This document shows, in pieces, positions 26,431 to 35,692 of a stretch of DNA of 44,452 bases. The DNA comes from Candidatus Krumholzibacteriota bacterium (lineage in GTDB: Bacteria; Krumholzibacteriota; Krumholzibacteriia; Krumholzibacteriales; Krumholzibacteriaceae), in contig JAUWCL010000028.1 of NCBI GenBank assembly GCA_030609325.1, positions 1 to 44,452 of the forward strand, read 5' to 3'. Numbering within the stretch: position 1 is the first letter of the stretch; the number at the start of each line of letters is the position of its first letter. The position numbers were made by a program, and so were the translations under genes. The notes below the pieces were generated by a model. The model worked only from the letters and a program-made list of their open reading frames with translations. It was not told the origin of the DNA and searched no databases.

Positions 26431-27306
26431 TCAGGATGTCCGATCTACAACCATGCGGATAAGGAATTCGAGATAACCATCATCGCCAAGAGATGTTACC
26501 TTCTCTACTGCTCCTTCGATCAATCGGGCCGCGGTCACGCGGGAGGACTCCACGCCATAACTGGACGGCCAGGTGATTTTCCCCCTTTTGATATCCTTCC
26601 GCAAGCCTTTTCCGACCTTCTCCTCGCTCCCTTCCAGGTCGAGCATGTCGTCTGCGATCTGAAAGGCGAGTCCCGTCTCGCGCCCCGCTTCTCCGATAAG
26701 TTCTATCTCTTCCATTCCGGCAGAGGCCAGCGCCGCTCCGATCTTCAGGGAGACCGATATCAGCTCCGCGGTCTTCCTCGTATGTATAAACTCCACGAGC
26801 CCAGGTTCGGGATCGTGTCCCTCTCCCTCTATGTCGGCGGACTGCCCTCCCACGAGAAGCCTGGATCCCGCGGCCGAGGCCAGCATCCAGACTGACAGGG
26901 TCACATCTGCCGGTTTCGCCCCACTGCACGCAGAGAGTGTCTCGAACGCAAGAGCCTGCAGCGCGTCGCCCGTGAGAATCGCCGTGGCCTCCCCGAACTG
27001 CACATGGCACGAAGGCCTGCCGCGTCTCGTATCATCATCGTCCAGCGCGGGAAGATCGTCATGAACAAGCGTGTAGGCGTGCAGGAACTCGATTGCGGCC
27101 GCCGCTGCCAGCGAGTCGCCGGGATGAGGTTCTCCGAACATCCTGTGCGCCTGGAGACAGAGTATCCCTCTGAATCTCTTGCCGCCCCCGAGTGAAGAAT
27201 ATCTCATCGCCTCGTGCAGCGCAGCCGGACGCTCGTTTCCATCGGGCAGTATCTCGTCCATCTTTTTCTCGATGGACGATCTGTCGCTCGTTATCCTTTC
27301 GATCAT
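26431..27306 (-). CDS. ispA: Polyprenyl (farnesyl or geranylgeranyl) diphosphate synthase
   Basis: Condenses isopentenyl diphosphate onto allylic diphosphates. From the ATG at 27306 the protein has 291 residues. First aspartate-rich motif DDLPALDDDDTRRGR (83-97) and second FQIADDMLD. The DDx4D first motif is the bacterial short-chain form, so the product is likely C15 or C20. The open frame extends upstream to 27375 into xseB, but that segment is non-conserved; GGGTGAG lies about ten bases before 27306. It follows the xseB stop by seven bases. Confidence 0.94.
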   Translation of the reverse strand: MIERITSDRSSIEKKMDEILPDGNERPAALHEAMRYSSLGGGKRFRGILCLQAHRMFGEPHPGDSLAAAAAIEFLHAYTLVHDDLPALDDDDTRRGRPSCHVQFGEATAILTGDALQALAFETLSACSGAKPADVTLSVWMLASAAGSRLLVGGQSADIEGEGHDPEPGLVEFIHTRKTAELISVSLKIGAALASAGMEEIELIGEAGRETGLAFQIADDMLDLEGSEEKVGKGLRKDIKRGKITWPSSYGVESSRVTAARLIEGAVEKVTSLGDDGYLEFLIRMVVDRTS

Positions 27307-27313
27307 GGGATCG

Positions 27314-27526
27314 CTACTCACCCGCGATTTCCTCCTCGAGCTTTCCGGAAAGGTCCCTGATCCTCCTGTCCGCATCGTCGAGGATCTTCCTGCATCGCTT
27401 TCCGATCTTCATGCCCTCTTCGTACAGCCTGATACTCTCCTCCAGTGGCACCTTCTCCTCCTCGAGCCTGCGGACTATCTCTTCGAGCCGCTTCATTGCG
27501 TCTTCGAACGTAACCTTCTGCGCCAT
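27314..27526 (-). CDS. xseB: Exodeoxyribonuclease VII small subunit
   Basis: Small coiled partner of XseA. A 70-residue protein starting MAQKVTFEDAMKRLEEIV, the conserved family beginning, then LEEEKVPLEESIRLYEEG. I chose the ATG at 27526 because AAAGGA lies six bases upstream and the start matches the family. The open frame upstream (to 27559) would add 11 residues. It overlaps the xseA end by 34 bases. Confidence 0.95.
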   Translation of the reverse strand: MAQKVTFEDAMKRLEEIVRRLEEEKVPLEESIRLYEEGMKIGKRCRKILDDADRRIRDLSGKLEEEIAGE

Positions 27527-28971
27527 CGAGCGTCCTTTCTCTTGCTCTCCACCACACATCCCGCGTCCCCATCGTAGAAGTTGACGGAGATCCTTCCCCC
27601 CTCTTCGAGTTCATCCACACTGCCTATTATCGTACTGCCGTCCTCCGCAGTACAGTATGTATATCCCCTGCCGAGGACCTCTCTCGGGCCGAGGCTCTTC
27701 AGTGCCCTGAGCTTTCCATAGAGTTCAGACCGTACAGACGACGAATTGCCTTCGGTCATCATCCGCGCCGTATTCACGAGCTTTTCGAGTCGCTCTCTCC
27801 TTGCCTCCACGCCTCCCGCCGGTGACAGCCCGGCGAGCCTTTCCGACAGCCCGGCGACGGAGCCTTCCGTGCCGCGCATCGCTCCTATGATCAGCGACCG
27901 CAGCCTGTCGCCCAGATCGACCACTCTCGATCTGCCCGATTCGGCAACGGCGCTGCGCCATTCGCCGAGCCTCTCGAACCTGTCTCCGAGCTCGAGCCTC
28001 GACCGGTCAAGCGCATGTTCGATTGCGGGGAAGGCGGAAGACCGCAATATGAATTCGACACGCTCGAGTCTCTGCCTCGCATAGGCCGAGCATAGGGACT
28101 CGATCTTCTCGACGAGCACGCCGGCGACCCTTCTGACGTCCGCCGAATCGGGCGACGCCACCTCTGCCGCGGCCGTGGGCGTCGCTGCTCTGACATCGGA
28201 TACATAGTCGCAAACGGTCGTGTCGATCTCGTGGCCTATGCCCGTCACCACGGGAAACCTGCAGCCCGCCACAGCCCTTGCCACCGCTTCGGTGTTGAAT
28301 GTCCAGAGATCCTCGGCGCTTCCTCCCCCTCTCGCGAGGATGACGACATCGATCCCCTCCATCTCATCCAGGAGTCCGAATGCCTCGACTATCGAACTGC
28401 CGGCCTCTTCGCCCTGCACTGCTGCGGGGAGCAGGACCGTCTCGGCCAGCGGCCACCGGCGACCGAGAGTCCTGCGGATATCCTTTATCGCCGCTCCCCC
28501 GGGTGAAGTAATAACAGCGATCCTCTCAGGATATATCGGCAGATCCTTCTTGATCCCGGGATCGGTCAGCCCCTCCTCCATCAGCCTGGCGAGGAGTCTC
28601 CGCTTGCTCAGCTCGAGTTCTCCCTCTCCGGCCCTTCTAAGGCTTACAGCTATCAGCTGCGTTCTGCCACCCCCGCCGTAATGGGATATCCGTCCCGAGG
28701 CTACTGCCGTCGTCCCGTTCTCCGGGGCAAAATCCACGTTCCCCGTATTCCGGCTGAATATGACTACGCCGAGCCTGCTCGTCTCGTCACGCAGGGTTAG
28801 ATAGAAATGTCCCGAAGAATGCGCGGTGAAATTCGTAATCTCGCCCATGACTCTTACATGCGGGAATTCCGATTCGAGGCTCTGTCTGATCGCGTCGGAA
28901 AGCTCTGATACGGTGAAAATATCGTCGGCCTCTTCCACGGGGAGATGTTTATCGCGGCTCTCCATCATCAT
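27493..28971 (-). CDS. xseA: Exodeoxyribonuclease VII large subunit
   Basis: Catalytic subunit that degrades single-stranded DNA. The 492 residues begin with an OB fold (FPHVRVMGEITNFTAHSSGH, about 36-55) and continue with the central catalytic domain (RIAVITSPGGAAIKDI, VILARGGGSAEDLWTFN, GHEIDTTVCDYVSD), then a helical region and the closing FYDGDAG strand. Three ATG codons in a row (28971, 28968, 28965) follow GGGAG; the exact one cannot be chosen. It overlaps the folD end by about 23 bases. Confidence 0.96.
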   Translation of the reverse strand: MMMESRDKHLPVEEADDIFTVSELSDAIRQSLESEFPHVRVMGEITNFTAHSSGHFYLTLRDETSRLGVVIFSRNTGNVDFAPENGTTAVASGRISHYGGGGRTQLIAVSLRRAGEGELELSKRRLLARLMEEGLTDPGIKKDLPIYPERIAVITSPGGAAIKDIRRTLGRRWPLAETVLLPAAVQGEEAGSSIVEAFGLLDEMEGIDVVILARGGGSAEDLWTFNTEAVARAVAGCRFPVVTGIGHEIDTTVCDYVSDVRAATPTAAAEVASPDSADVRRVAGVLVEKIESLCSAYARQRLERVEFILRSSAFPAIEHALDRSRLELGDRFERLGEWRSAVAESGRSRVVDLGDRLRSLIIGAMRGTEGSVAGLSERLAGLSPAGGVEARRERLEKLVNTARMMTEGNSSSVRSELYGKLRALKSLGPREVLGRGYTYCTAEDGSTIIGSVDELEEGGRISVNFYDGDAGCVVESKRKDARWRRRLRSKTQ

Positions 28972-29866
28972 CGGCTCCCAGCGCCATTCGTGCCGCCTGG
29001 TACGTGTTCTTCATCAACATCGCCACTGTCATCGGCCCGACGCCTTTCGGTACTGGAGTGATCTTGGAAGCTTTCGGCATTACCGACTCGAAATCCACGT
29101 CTCCTAAGAGCCTGTACCCCTTTTTTGCCGATGCATCCTCGACCCTGTTGATCCCCACGTCGATGACGGCGACGCCGTCTTTTACCATGTCCCCCGTAAT
29201 CATTCCCGGGTTTCCGACGGCCGCAATAAGGATATCCGCCGTACGAGTTATCGACCTTATGTCGACTGTCCTCGAGTGGCAGACCGTGACCGTCGCGTTC
29301 CCGCCCGGCGCCTTCATAGAGAGAAGAAGCGCCATCGGCTTTCCGACCAGAATGCTCCTGCCCACTATGACCGCATGCTTCCCGTCCGTCTCGATCCCGT
29401 AATGATCCATCATCACTGTGATACCGAGAGGAGTGCAGGGAACGAGCCGCGGCCTGTCGGCTGCGATCTTTCCTATGTTGAAAGGATGGAGGCCGTCTAC
29501 GTCCTTGTCCGGTGAAATCCTTTCTATCACTTTCTGCTGGTCCACATGACCGGGCAGTGGCATCTGCACAAGTATCCCGTCGATATCCGGATCTTCGTTC
29601 AGCCGGTCGAGACGTCCGAGCAGATCGCTTTCAGGCGTGGACGCAGGAAGTTCAACAAGCTCGGAATCGATCCCGCACTTCCTGGCCGTCTTCACCTTCA
29701 TCCCGACATATACCTGCGAAGCGGGATCCTCGCCCACTATTATAACAGTCAGCCTGGGAGACCTGTGCTTCCTGGTGAAAGCGGTGATCTCGGATGCCAG
29801 ATGTTCGATCACACTTTCTGCGACCGGCTTGCCGAGCATGAGCTTCTCGCCGGGTTTGATGCTCAA
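28949..29866 (-). CDS. folD: Bifunctional methylenetetrahydrofolate dehydrogenase/cyclohydrolase
   Basis: Interconverts one-carbon folates. The 305 residues contain VGMKVKTARKCGI with the catalytic Lys, VQMPLPGHVDQQKV, PCTPLGI, IVGRSILVGKPMALLL and TPVPKGVGPMTVAML. The last motif has Lys where most family members have Gly (PGGVGPMT). The start appears to be TTG at 29866 with GAAGGAG seven bases upstream, overlapping the YmdB stop by four bases (TTGA). An ATG nine codons later has no comparable site and would remove conserved N-terminal residues. Confidence 0.96.
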   Translation of the reverse strand: MSIKPGEKLMLGKPVAESVIEHLASEITAFTRKHRSPRLTVIIVGEDPASQVYVGMKVKTARKCGIDSELVELPASTPESDLLGRLDRLNEDPDIDGILVQMPLPGHVDQQKVIERISPDKDVDGLHPFNIGKIAADRPRLVPCTPLGITVMMDHYGIETDGKHAVIVGRSILVGKPMALLLSMKAPGGNATVTVCHSRTVDIRSITRTADILIAAVGNPGMITGDMVKDGVAVIDVGINRVEDASAKKGYRLLGDVDFESVMPKASKITPVPKGVGPMTVAMLMKNTYQAARMALGADDDGEPR

Positions 29867-30657
29867 TTGATGTCTCCTTCGGCTACCGGTTCGTGGATCC
29901 GCTCGACGTTCCTAGCCTTTCCGGTCGACTCGTCGATGTCCACGAGCATCCCCTGGATTACCGGCGTATCGCCGCCGACATGAAAGCGCACGTTTACACC
30001 CTTGAGGAATCGCTCGATGACCTGCTCAGGCTTCACCCCGATGACGGAGTTGAACGGCCCGGCCATGCCCACGTCGGACTGATAGGCGGTTCCCCCCGGA
30101 AAGATCCTCTCATCGGCGGTAGGAACATGTGTATGACTGCCGGCGATGGCGCTCACCCGGCCATCGAGGTAGAATCCCAGCGCGAGCTTCTCACTCGTCG
30201 CTTCTGCGTGGAAATCGACTATTCTGATCCTTACTCCGGGATCGAGCTCCGACAGCACCCGTTCGGCAGCTCTGAACGGACAGTCTATGTCGGGCATGTA
30301 AGTACGTCCCTGGAGGTTGATCACACAGACCTTCACTTCCCCCGCGTCGTAGACTCGCCAGCCCCTGCCCGGGACCCCGGGAGGATAGTTGGCGGGCCTG
30401 AGCATATCGGTACGCTCGTCGAGGAGGGATATCCCTTCCCGCTTGTCCCAGATATGATTTCCGCTCGTCATCACATCGACGCCGCTCGCCTTGATCTCCT
30501 CGACCACCTTGCGTGTCACGCCGAACATCCCCGCCCCGTTCTCGACGTTTGCGGTGCAGAAATCCACACCGAGCTTTTTCTTCAGACCGGGAAGTCCGTT
30601 TTTAAGCGCGAGCCTGCCTGTCTTCGACAGGACATCACCGATTACGAGTATTCTCAT
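29863..30657 (-). CDS. YmdB-family metallophosphoesterase
   Basis: A 264-residue dinuclear metal phosphoesterase. Family motifs in order: IGDVLSKTGRLAL (6-18), NVENGAGMFGVT (about 39-50), SGNHIWDKRE (about 65-74), DFHAEATSEK (about 147-156) and GSHTHVPTADERI (about 173-185). The family acts as a phosphodiesterase on cyclic nucleotides and influences RNase Y activity in Firmicutes; here too it directly follows the RNase Y gene, with only seven bases between. TTGA overlap with folD. Confidence 0.93.
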   Translation of the reverse strand: MRILVIGDVLSKTGRLALKNGLPGLKKKLGVDFCTANVENGAGMFGVTRKVVEEIKASGVDVMTSGNHIWDKREGISLLDERTDMLRPANYPPGVPGRGWRVYDAGEVKVCVINLQGRTYMPDIDCPFRAAERVLSELDPGVRIRIVDFHAEATSEKLALGFYLDGRVSAIAGSHTHVPTADERIFPGGTAYQSDVGMAGPFNSVIGVKPEQVIERFLKGVNVRFHVGGDTPVIQGMLVDIDESTGKARNVERIHEPVAEGDIN

Positions 30658-30664
30658 GTCGTCA

Positions 30665-32233
30665 CTATCTCGCGTACTCTACCGCCCGGGTCTCCCTTAT
30701 GACTACGACCTTTATCTGTCCTGGGTACTCCATGTCGGCCTCGATCTTGCGGGAGATGTCTCCGGCGAGTTTCGCCGCCTGCGCATCATCGACCCTCTTG
30801 TGACTGACGAGTATCCTGATCTCGCGTCCGGCCTGAATCGCGTACGATTTTTCGACTCCGTCGAATGCATCGGCAATCTTCTCGAGCTTCTCGAGACGCC
30901 TGATGTAGTTCTCCAGCGTTTCCCGCCTCGCGCCCGGCCTCGCCCCCGAGATCGCGTCGGCGGCCGAGATTATGTGTGCGATCAGCGATTCTGCCTCTAC
31001 ATCCTCGTGGTGAGCCGCAATGGCGTTCACGATCACGTCGTTCTCACCGTACCTTCGCGCGAATTCCGCTCCGATCTCCGCATGGGGCCCATCGATCTCG
31101 TGATCGGCGGCCTTGCCGATGTCGTGGAGCAATCCGGCGCGCTTGGCCAGCACCGGATCGATACCCAGTTCGCTCGCCAGAAGGCCGGCCACGAAAGCCA
31201 CTTCCTTCGAGTGCTGCAGGACGTTCTGTCCATACGACGACCTGTAACGGAGCCTTCCCAGCAGCCTGACGATCTCGGTGTGGACGCCGTGCATGTTGAG
31301 ATCCAGGATGGTCTGCTCTCCAATCTCCATTATCTCCTCTTCGAGTACTTTTCTCGTCTTCTCCACGAGCTCTTCGATACGACCGGGATGGATCCGGCCG
31401 TCCTTGACGAGTTTGTCGAGGGCCAGCCGCGCCACCTCGCGGCGTATCGGATCGAATCCGGAGAGGATGACCGCTTCGGGAGTGTCGTCGATGATCACGT
31501 CGATGCCGGTGGCGTTCTCGAAGGCCCTGATATTCCTGCCCTCGCGGCCGATTATCCTTCCCTTCATCTCGTCGTTGGGAAGATCTACCACCGATACAGT
31601 AGATTCGACGACGTGGTCGGCGGCGCACCTCTCGATTGCCAGTGTGATGATCTTCCTGCTGATCTTTGAAGCGTTCCTCTCGGCCTCGTCCTTGATCTCC
31701 TTGATCTGTTTGGCCGCCGCGGTGCGGGCCTCGTTCTCCAGATTGGTGATAAGGAGCTTCATCGCCGCTTCCGTACTCATCCCGGCGATCTTCTCGAGCT
31801 TCTCGTTCTGCCTGTGGAGTATCTCGTCGAGATGTGCGTTCTTCTCCGATATCGCCTGGAGCTTCTTTTCCAGCGTCTTCCTCTTGTCGATCATCTCCAA
31901 CTCGCGCTTCTCGAGGAAATCGACCTTCCGGTTGATGTTGTGCTCCTTATCCTCTATGCGCCTCTCCACCTTCTTCAGTTCGACTCTCGCCTCGGCAGTG
32001 TCCTTCTCGAACTTCTGCTTTGCCTTGTACCACTCGTCCTTAGACTCGAGGACCGACGCCTTTTTCCTGGTCTCAGCCTCGCGCTGAGCCTCCGCGATTA
32101 TGTTCTCCGCGAGTTTCTGGGTATGCTTCAACTGGCTCTGAGTCACCTTTCTGCTTATCAGCCAACCCAGAAAAAAACCGAGAAAAAGAACTAAGATCCC
32201 CGCCGAGATATAAAAGAAGATCGAATCCATCAT
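30665..32233 (-). CDS. rny: Ribonuclease Y
   Basis: Membrane-anchored endoribonuclease that starts mRNA decay. The 522 residues show one N-terminal membrane helix (about 5-25), a long coiled coil (about 30-200), a KH domain ([20 protein letters not shown]) and an HD domain ([19 protein letters not shown]), the full family architecture. The start is one of two ATG codons (32233, 32230); GGCGG and, further up, GGAGGTGA precede them. Located after the candidate 6S RNA. Confidence 0.97.
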   Translation of the reverse strand: MMDSIFFYISAGILVLFLGFFLGWLISRKVTQSQLKHTQKLAENIIAEAQREAETRKKASVLESKDEWYKAKQKFEKDTAEARVELKKVERRIEDKEHNINRKVDFLEKRELEMIDKRKTLEKKLQAISEKNAHLDEILHRQNEKLEKIAGMSTEAAMKLLITNLENEARTAAAKQIKEIKDEAERNASKISRKIITLAIERCAADHVVESTVSVVDLPNDEMKGRIIGREGRNIRAFENATGIDVIIDDTPEAVILSGFDPIRREVARLALDKLVKDGRIHPGRIEELVEKTRKVLEEEIMEIGEQTILDLNMHGVHTEIVRLLGRLRYRSSYGQNVLQHSKEVAFVAGLLASELGIDPVLAKRAGLLHDIGKAADHEIDGPHAEIGAEFARRYGENDVIVNAIAAHHEDVEAESLIAHIISAADAISGARPGARRETLENYIRRLEKLEKIADAFDGVEKSYAIQAGREIRILVSHKRVDDAQAAKLAGDISRKIEADMEYPGQIKVVVIRETRAVEYAR

Positions 32234-32389
32234 CTTCCGCCTCGAATCCGGCGGTTCACCTCCATTGATCTTTTAACGCCACAAACCACTGCAAATGCAT
32301 AAAATATGGGCCATAATAATTTCTTTATCGCTGGATAACTGTCTACGGAAGGAACTGCAATAAAAAATTCCCCACTCGTTGCCGTACGC
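32234..32389 (-). other. Leader region between 6S RNA candidate and rny
   Basis: This 156-base stretch completes a gene-free gap of 392 bases between zapA and rny. It contains an A/T-rich segment, a strong SD-like GGAGGTGA about 30 bases before the rny start that is not at a usable distance, and a weak CTCG-CGAG hairpin next to the 6S end followed only after eight bases by a T-run on the minus strand. I see no open frame or clear promoter. Confidence 0.5.
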
Positions 32390-32580
32390 GAGAGATCTTT
32401 TTAAGCCCTGCCTCGAAAGGTGGAAATCCTCACGTCCCTTTCAGCCCTCCCGCCACAGGCGGGCACGGCATCCCAGGCCGGATATCGGAAATCCGGGCTC
32501 AAAGTGTTGGCAAAAAACGATCTTCGCCTGCACGAACACAGCAGGGAATTTCTAAAAGCGTTATGCTTTGTTCTCTCTCT
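32390..32580 (-). ncRNA. ssrS: Candidate 6S RNA
   Basis: About 190 bases on the minus strand. The sequence CCCTGCTGTGTTCGTGCAGG (plus 32534-32545 region) resembles the conserved 5-prime bubble of known 6S RNAs (CCTG..GTGTTNG), and TTTGAGCCCGG follows later. A closing stem GAAATTC (32546-32552) with GGATTTC (32423-32429) and an outer GAGAGA with TCTCTC set the ends near 32580 and 32390, giving the normal length. The place, directly after zapA, is the classic site for ssrS, which binds and blocks housekeeping RNA polymerase. Similarity is by eye; a covariance search would decide. Confidence 0.6.
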
Positions 32581-32625
32581 CAAATCCCCGCTCCATGGGT
32601 ATCACACTATCCCCGGGGCGGAGGA

Positions 32626-32925
32626 TCATCGTCCTACACTGATCTTGTCCTCCAGCATCTCGCCCAGTTTTGCGGCCTGATCGGCGAGCACACCTTTCGC
32701 TTTCTCCCTCTCGTCTCTTTCCTGGTGCAGCTCGTCGGCGATATTAAGCGCAGCTAATATGGCGATCCTGGACTGCGACATGATACCACTGGAATGGGCG
32801 ATCTCTCTCATCTTGCTGTCCACGTAACCTGCTATCTTGTGGATGTATTCGGGATCGCCCGCCCCTTTTATCTTATATTCCTGACCGAATATCTCAACCT
32901 TCTCGGTGCTGCTTTTTTCGGTCAT
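32626..32925 (-). CDS. zapA: Cell division protein ZapA
   Basis: A 99-residue FtsZ-associated protein that stabilises the division ring. It has the compact beta-beta-alpha start (KVEIFGQEYKIKG), the conserved YIHKIAGYVDSKMREIA helix and a long C-terminal coiled coil (LNIADELHQERDEREK). Length and order match the family. It is preceded by a coiled-coil protein that may be its ZapB-like partner and followed by the 6S RNA candidate. Confidence 0.93.
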   Translation of the reverse strand: MTEKSSTEKVEIFGQEYKIKGAGDPEYIHKIAGYVDSKMREIAHSSGIMSQSRIAILAALNIADELHQERDEREKAKGVLADQAAKLGEMLEDKISVGR

Positions 32926-32999
32926 CGTACTACCTCTCAGATCAATGCGGAACCATCCTCACAACCCCATCCCGTAAACCGCCCGCAATAGCGTGAAGC

Positions 33000-33284
33000 C
33001 TATATGTCGAGTTCTTCCAGCTTCGCGAGCATCTCCTCTATCTTGTTGTTTAACTCCTCTCTGGTCTTTTCGAGGTCATTTTCCTTATTTTTTTCTTTCT
33101 TAAGGTGTTTCAGCTCTTTCGTCAACCCCTCATTATCAATATAAAGCGAATCGAGTTCCTCTTTCAACTCATTATTGATGTCCTCGGCCTGCTTTTTCTC
33201 AGCCTGAAGCTGCTCTATGTACTTCGCAGCCTTTCTGATCTTCTTTTCCAGCAGGTCGAAATCAGCGAGACCAGCTGTCCCCAT
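33000..33284 (-). CDS. ZapB-like coiled-coil protein
   Basis: A 94-residue protein that is almost entirely predicted coiled coil, with heptad-like Leu, Ile and Lys/Glu spacing (LLEKKIRKAAKYIEQLQ, then NELKEELDSLYIDNEGL). No other domain. Its size, composition and place next to zapA suggest a ZapB-type division factor, which would link ZapA and the nucleoid. The sequence itself is too simple to prove this. It begins eight bases after the pheT stop. Confidence 0.65.
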   Translation of the reverse strand: MGTAGLADFDLLEKKIRKAAKYIEQLQAEKKQAEDINNELKEELDSLYIDNEGLTKELKHLKKEKNKENDLEKTREELNNKIEEMLAKLEELDI

Positions 33285-33292
33285 TTCGACTC

Positions 33293-35692
33293 CTACTCGG
33301 ACCTCAGCGTCACCTGTAACTCGTTCTGCAGGGACGCCAGCACCCTGTCAATAGTCCTGTCAACCGTTTCGTCGTCCAGAGTCCCCTCCAGTGACTTGAA
33401 GGTCATCCTGAAGGCATAGCTTCTCTTTCTTTCCCCCAGACGATCGCCTCGATAGTAATCGAAAAGTCTCACTGATTCAAGGTGTTTTGCTCTTTTCTTT
33501 ACAACGTTTCTAACGTCAGAAAATGTAACCCTTTCCGGCGCCAGGACCGAGAGGTCCCTCTTCACGGCGGGATACTGACTGATCCTGCTGTAGCTCTTCC
33601 GACCGCTTCGTCCTGGAGGAAAGGCATCAATCAGCAGATCGAAAAAGTAGACGGGCGTGTCTATGTCGAACCTGGCCGCCACCCTCCCGGGGATCTTCCC
33701 GCATGTCCCGGCCGGGCTGTTCTTAAGGATCCACTCGAAGAGGAAGTCGGGCTCGTCGGCCTTTATTCTCTCCATGATCAGATCCTCCGGCGCCCCGAGC
33801 CATTCCAGCACGGATTCCGCTTCTCCCGTCATATCGAAGAAATCAAAGTCTCTCTGCTCACCGTGCCACGTCAGCGGAGCGCTCTTACGCGTGAACACGG
33901 TCGTGAGGTGAAGCTCTTCGTGAGGCAGCCCGCTCCCCTCTTCCCTCTGCAGGAATACCTTGGCGAGCTCGAAGATCCTGATACCCTCGCGCTCCACCGT
34001 GGCGTTGCGCTGGACCACCCTGAGCATCCCGGACAGCAGCGACGTCCTCATCGCCGACTGCGCAACCGTAAGGGGATTCGATATTTCTACCGGGCGGCTC
34101 CTCGGATCGCTCTCACCCCATTCGAATCTTCCCGGATCTCCCGGATCCATGAACGAAGTCGTTATCACCTCGGCGAATCCCCGCTCGGCGAGCCTGTCGC
34201 AGAGCTCCTCGTTCCTCCTGTCCACGATCGACACCTCGGAAAAGAGCGAGCTGCGCCGCTCCTCTTCCTTTCCAATATTCTCGTACCCGTAGAGCCGGGC
34301 GGCTTCCTCTATCAGGTCGACTTCCTCCACGATGTCGCGCCTGAACGTCGGGACCGTGACAGTGATGTCCTTGCCATCCTCTACCGATATCAGCTGAAGT
34401 CGCGAAAGCAGCTCGACGAGGTCATCCGCGGCGAGCCTCGTTCCCATGAGCCTGTTCGCCTGCTTCGTCCTCAACGTGATCTTGCGCGGCTCTACCAGCT
34501 CGCGGTCGGCGAGGTAGTCCGCGTGCAGATTCTCCGGCTTACCGGCTCCGATATCGGTAATAAGCCTGCATACCCTCATGAGGGCCTTGACCGTGATGCC
34601 CGGATCGCATTCCCTCTCGAAGCGATATGAGGCCTCCGTATCGAGCTTCAGTTCCCTGCTCGACCTGCGGACAGCCCTCGGGTCGAACCAGGCGCTCTCA
34701 ATGAGAACCCTTTTCGTGCTGTCGGTTATCTCCGAATCCCTGCCGCCCATCACGCCGGCTACCCCTACCGGAGTTTCGCCGTCCGTGATAAGCAGAACGT
34801 CCTGCCCGACCTCTCTCTCGATGTCGTCAAGGGTGTACATCGATTCCCCGGATCTGCCCCTGCGGACTAAGATCCCGTCCCTGCCGAGCATATCACGGTC
34901 GAAGGCGTGCAGAGGCTGGCCCATCTCGAGGATTACGAAGTTGGTCACGTCCACTATATTGTAGATCGGCTTCACTCCGGCGGATATCAGCAGGTCCTGC
35001 ATCCACTTCGGCGATGGGCCGATATTTATGTCGCTCACGAACGCGGCGCTGTACCTCGCACAGTCGCCGTCGTTTTCGGTCTCTACAGGAAATTTATATC
35101 CGGGCTCGAGGTCGAACAGCTCGGGCTCTCTCAGCTCACGCATGTATAGAGCCGCGATCTCCCGCGCTATGCCGAAATGTGAGAGTTGGTCGGGCCTGTT
35201 GGGGGTCACTTCCATGTCCATTATCACATCGCTCGAGCCCAGCCTGCCATCGAGGCTTGCTCCCGGTTCCAGGTCCATATCCAGCTCTATGATCCCGCCG
35301 GCGTCATCTCCGATGCCCAGCTCGGTCTCCGAGCAGATCATGCCCTCCGACACCTCTCCCCTGAGCTTAGTCTTCTTTATCTTGAATCCGCCCTTGAGCA
35401 CTGCCCCCTGGACGGCTACGGCAACGCTCATGCCGGCCCTGACGTTCGGCGCGCCGCATACGATGTTCAGCGATATGCCCGTCCCGACGTCGACCGTGCA
35501 GACACTGAGCTTGTCGGCATTGGGGTGCCTGCCGCACTCGAGAACGCGGCCGAACACGACACCCGTGTATTCCCCGCCGCTGACCTCCATCGATTCGACG
35601 TTGAGGCCGAACATGGTCAGGTCGTTGGCCAGGGTCGCCGGATCCTCGTCGATTTCGACGTACATCTTCAACCAGTTCAGGCTTACCTTCAC
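33293..35692 (-). CDS. pheT: Phenylalanine-tRNA ligase beta subunit
   Basis: Large subunit of the alpha2-beta2 PheRS. From the GTG at 35692 it has 799 residues, the usual size. N-terminal tRNA-binding EMAP-like domain (VVFGRVLECGRHPNADKLSV), B3/B4 editing domain, B5 domain, the catalytic-like core and a C-terminal anticodon-binding FDX-ACB domain (YSRISQYPAVKRDLSVL). The GTG overlaps the pheS TGA by four bases (GTGA). The open frame continues upstream to 35953 within pheS, but that part is a shadow of pheS. Confidence 0.97.
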   Translation of the reverse strand: MKVSLNWLKMYVEIDEDPATLANDLTMFGLNVESMEVSGGEYTGVVFGRVLECGRHPNADKLSVCTVDVGTGISLNIVCGAPNVRAGMSVAVAVQGAVLKGGFKIKKTKLRGEVSEGMICSETELGIGDDAGGIIELDMDLEPGASLDGRLGSSDVIMDMEVTPNRPDQLSHFGIAREIAALYMRELREPELFDLEPGYKFPVETENDGDCARYSAAFVSDINIGPSPKWMQDLLISAGVKPIYNIVDVTNFVILEMGQPLHAFDRDMLGRDGILVRRGRSGESMYTLDDIEREVGQDVLLITDGETPVGVAGVMGGRDSEITDSTKRVLIESAWFDPRAVRRSSRELKLDTEASYRFERECDPGITVKALMRVCRLITDIGAGKPENLHADYLADRELVEPRKITLRTKQANRLMGTRLAADDLVELLSRLQLISVEDGKDITVTVPTFRRDIVEEVDLIEEAARLYGYENIGKEEERRSSLFSEVSIVDRRNEELCDRLAERGFAEVITTSFMDPGDPGRFEWGESDPRSRPVEISNPLTVAQSAMRTSLLSGMLRVVQRNATVEREGIRIFELAKVFLQREEGSGLPHEELHLTTVFTRKSAPLTWHGEQRDFDFFDMTGEAESVLEWLGAPEDLIMERIKADEPDFLFEWILKNSPAGTCGKIPGRVAARFDIDTPVYFFDLLIDAFPPGRSGRKSYSRISQYPAVKRDLSVLAPERVTFSDVRNVVKKRAKHLESVRLFDYYRGDRLGERKRSYAFRMTFKSLEGTLDDETVDRTIDRVLASLQNELQVTLRSE

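Noticed and set aside
32401-32583. 60-codon minus-strand frame in the zapA-rny gap
   Set aside because: It lies on the 6S RNA candidate and reads as structured RNA.
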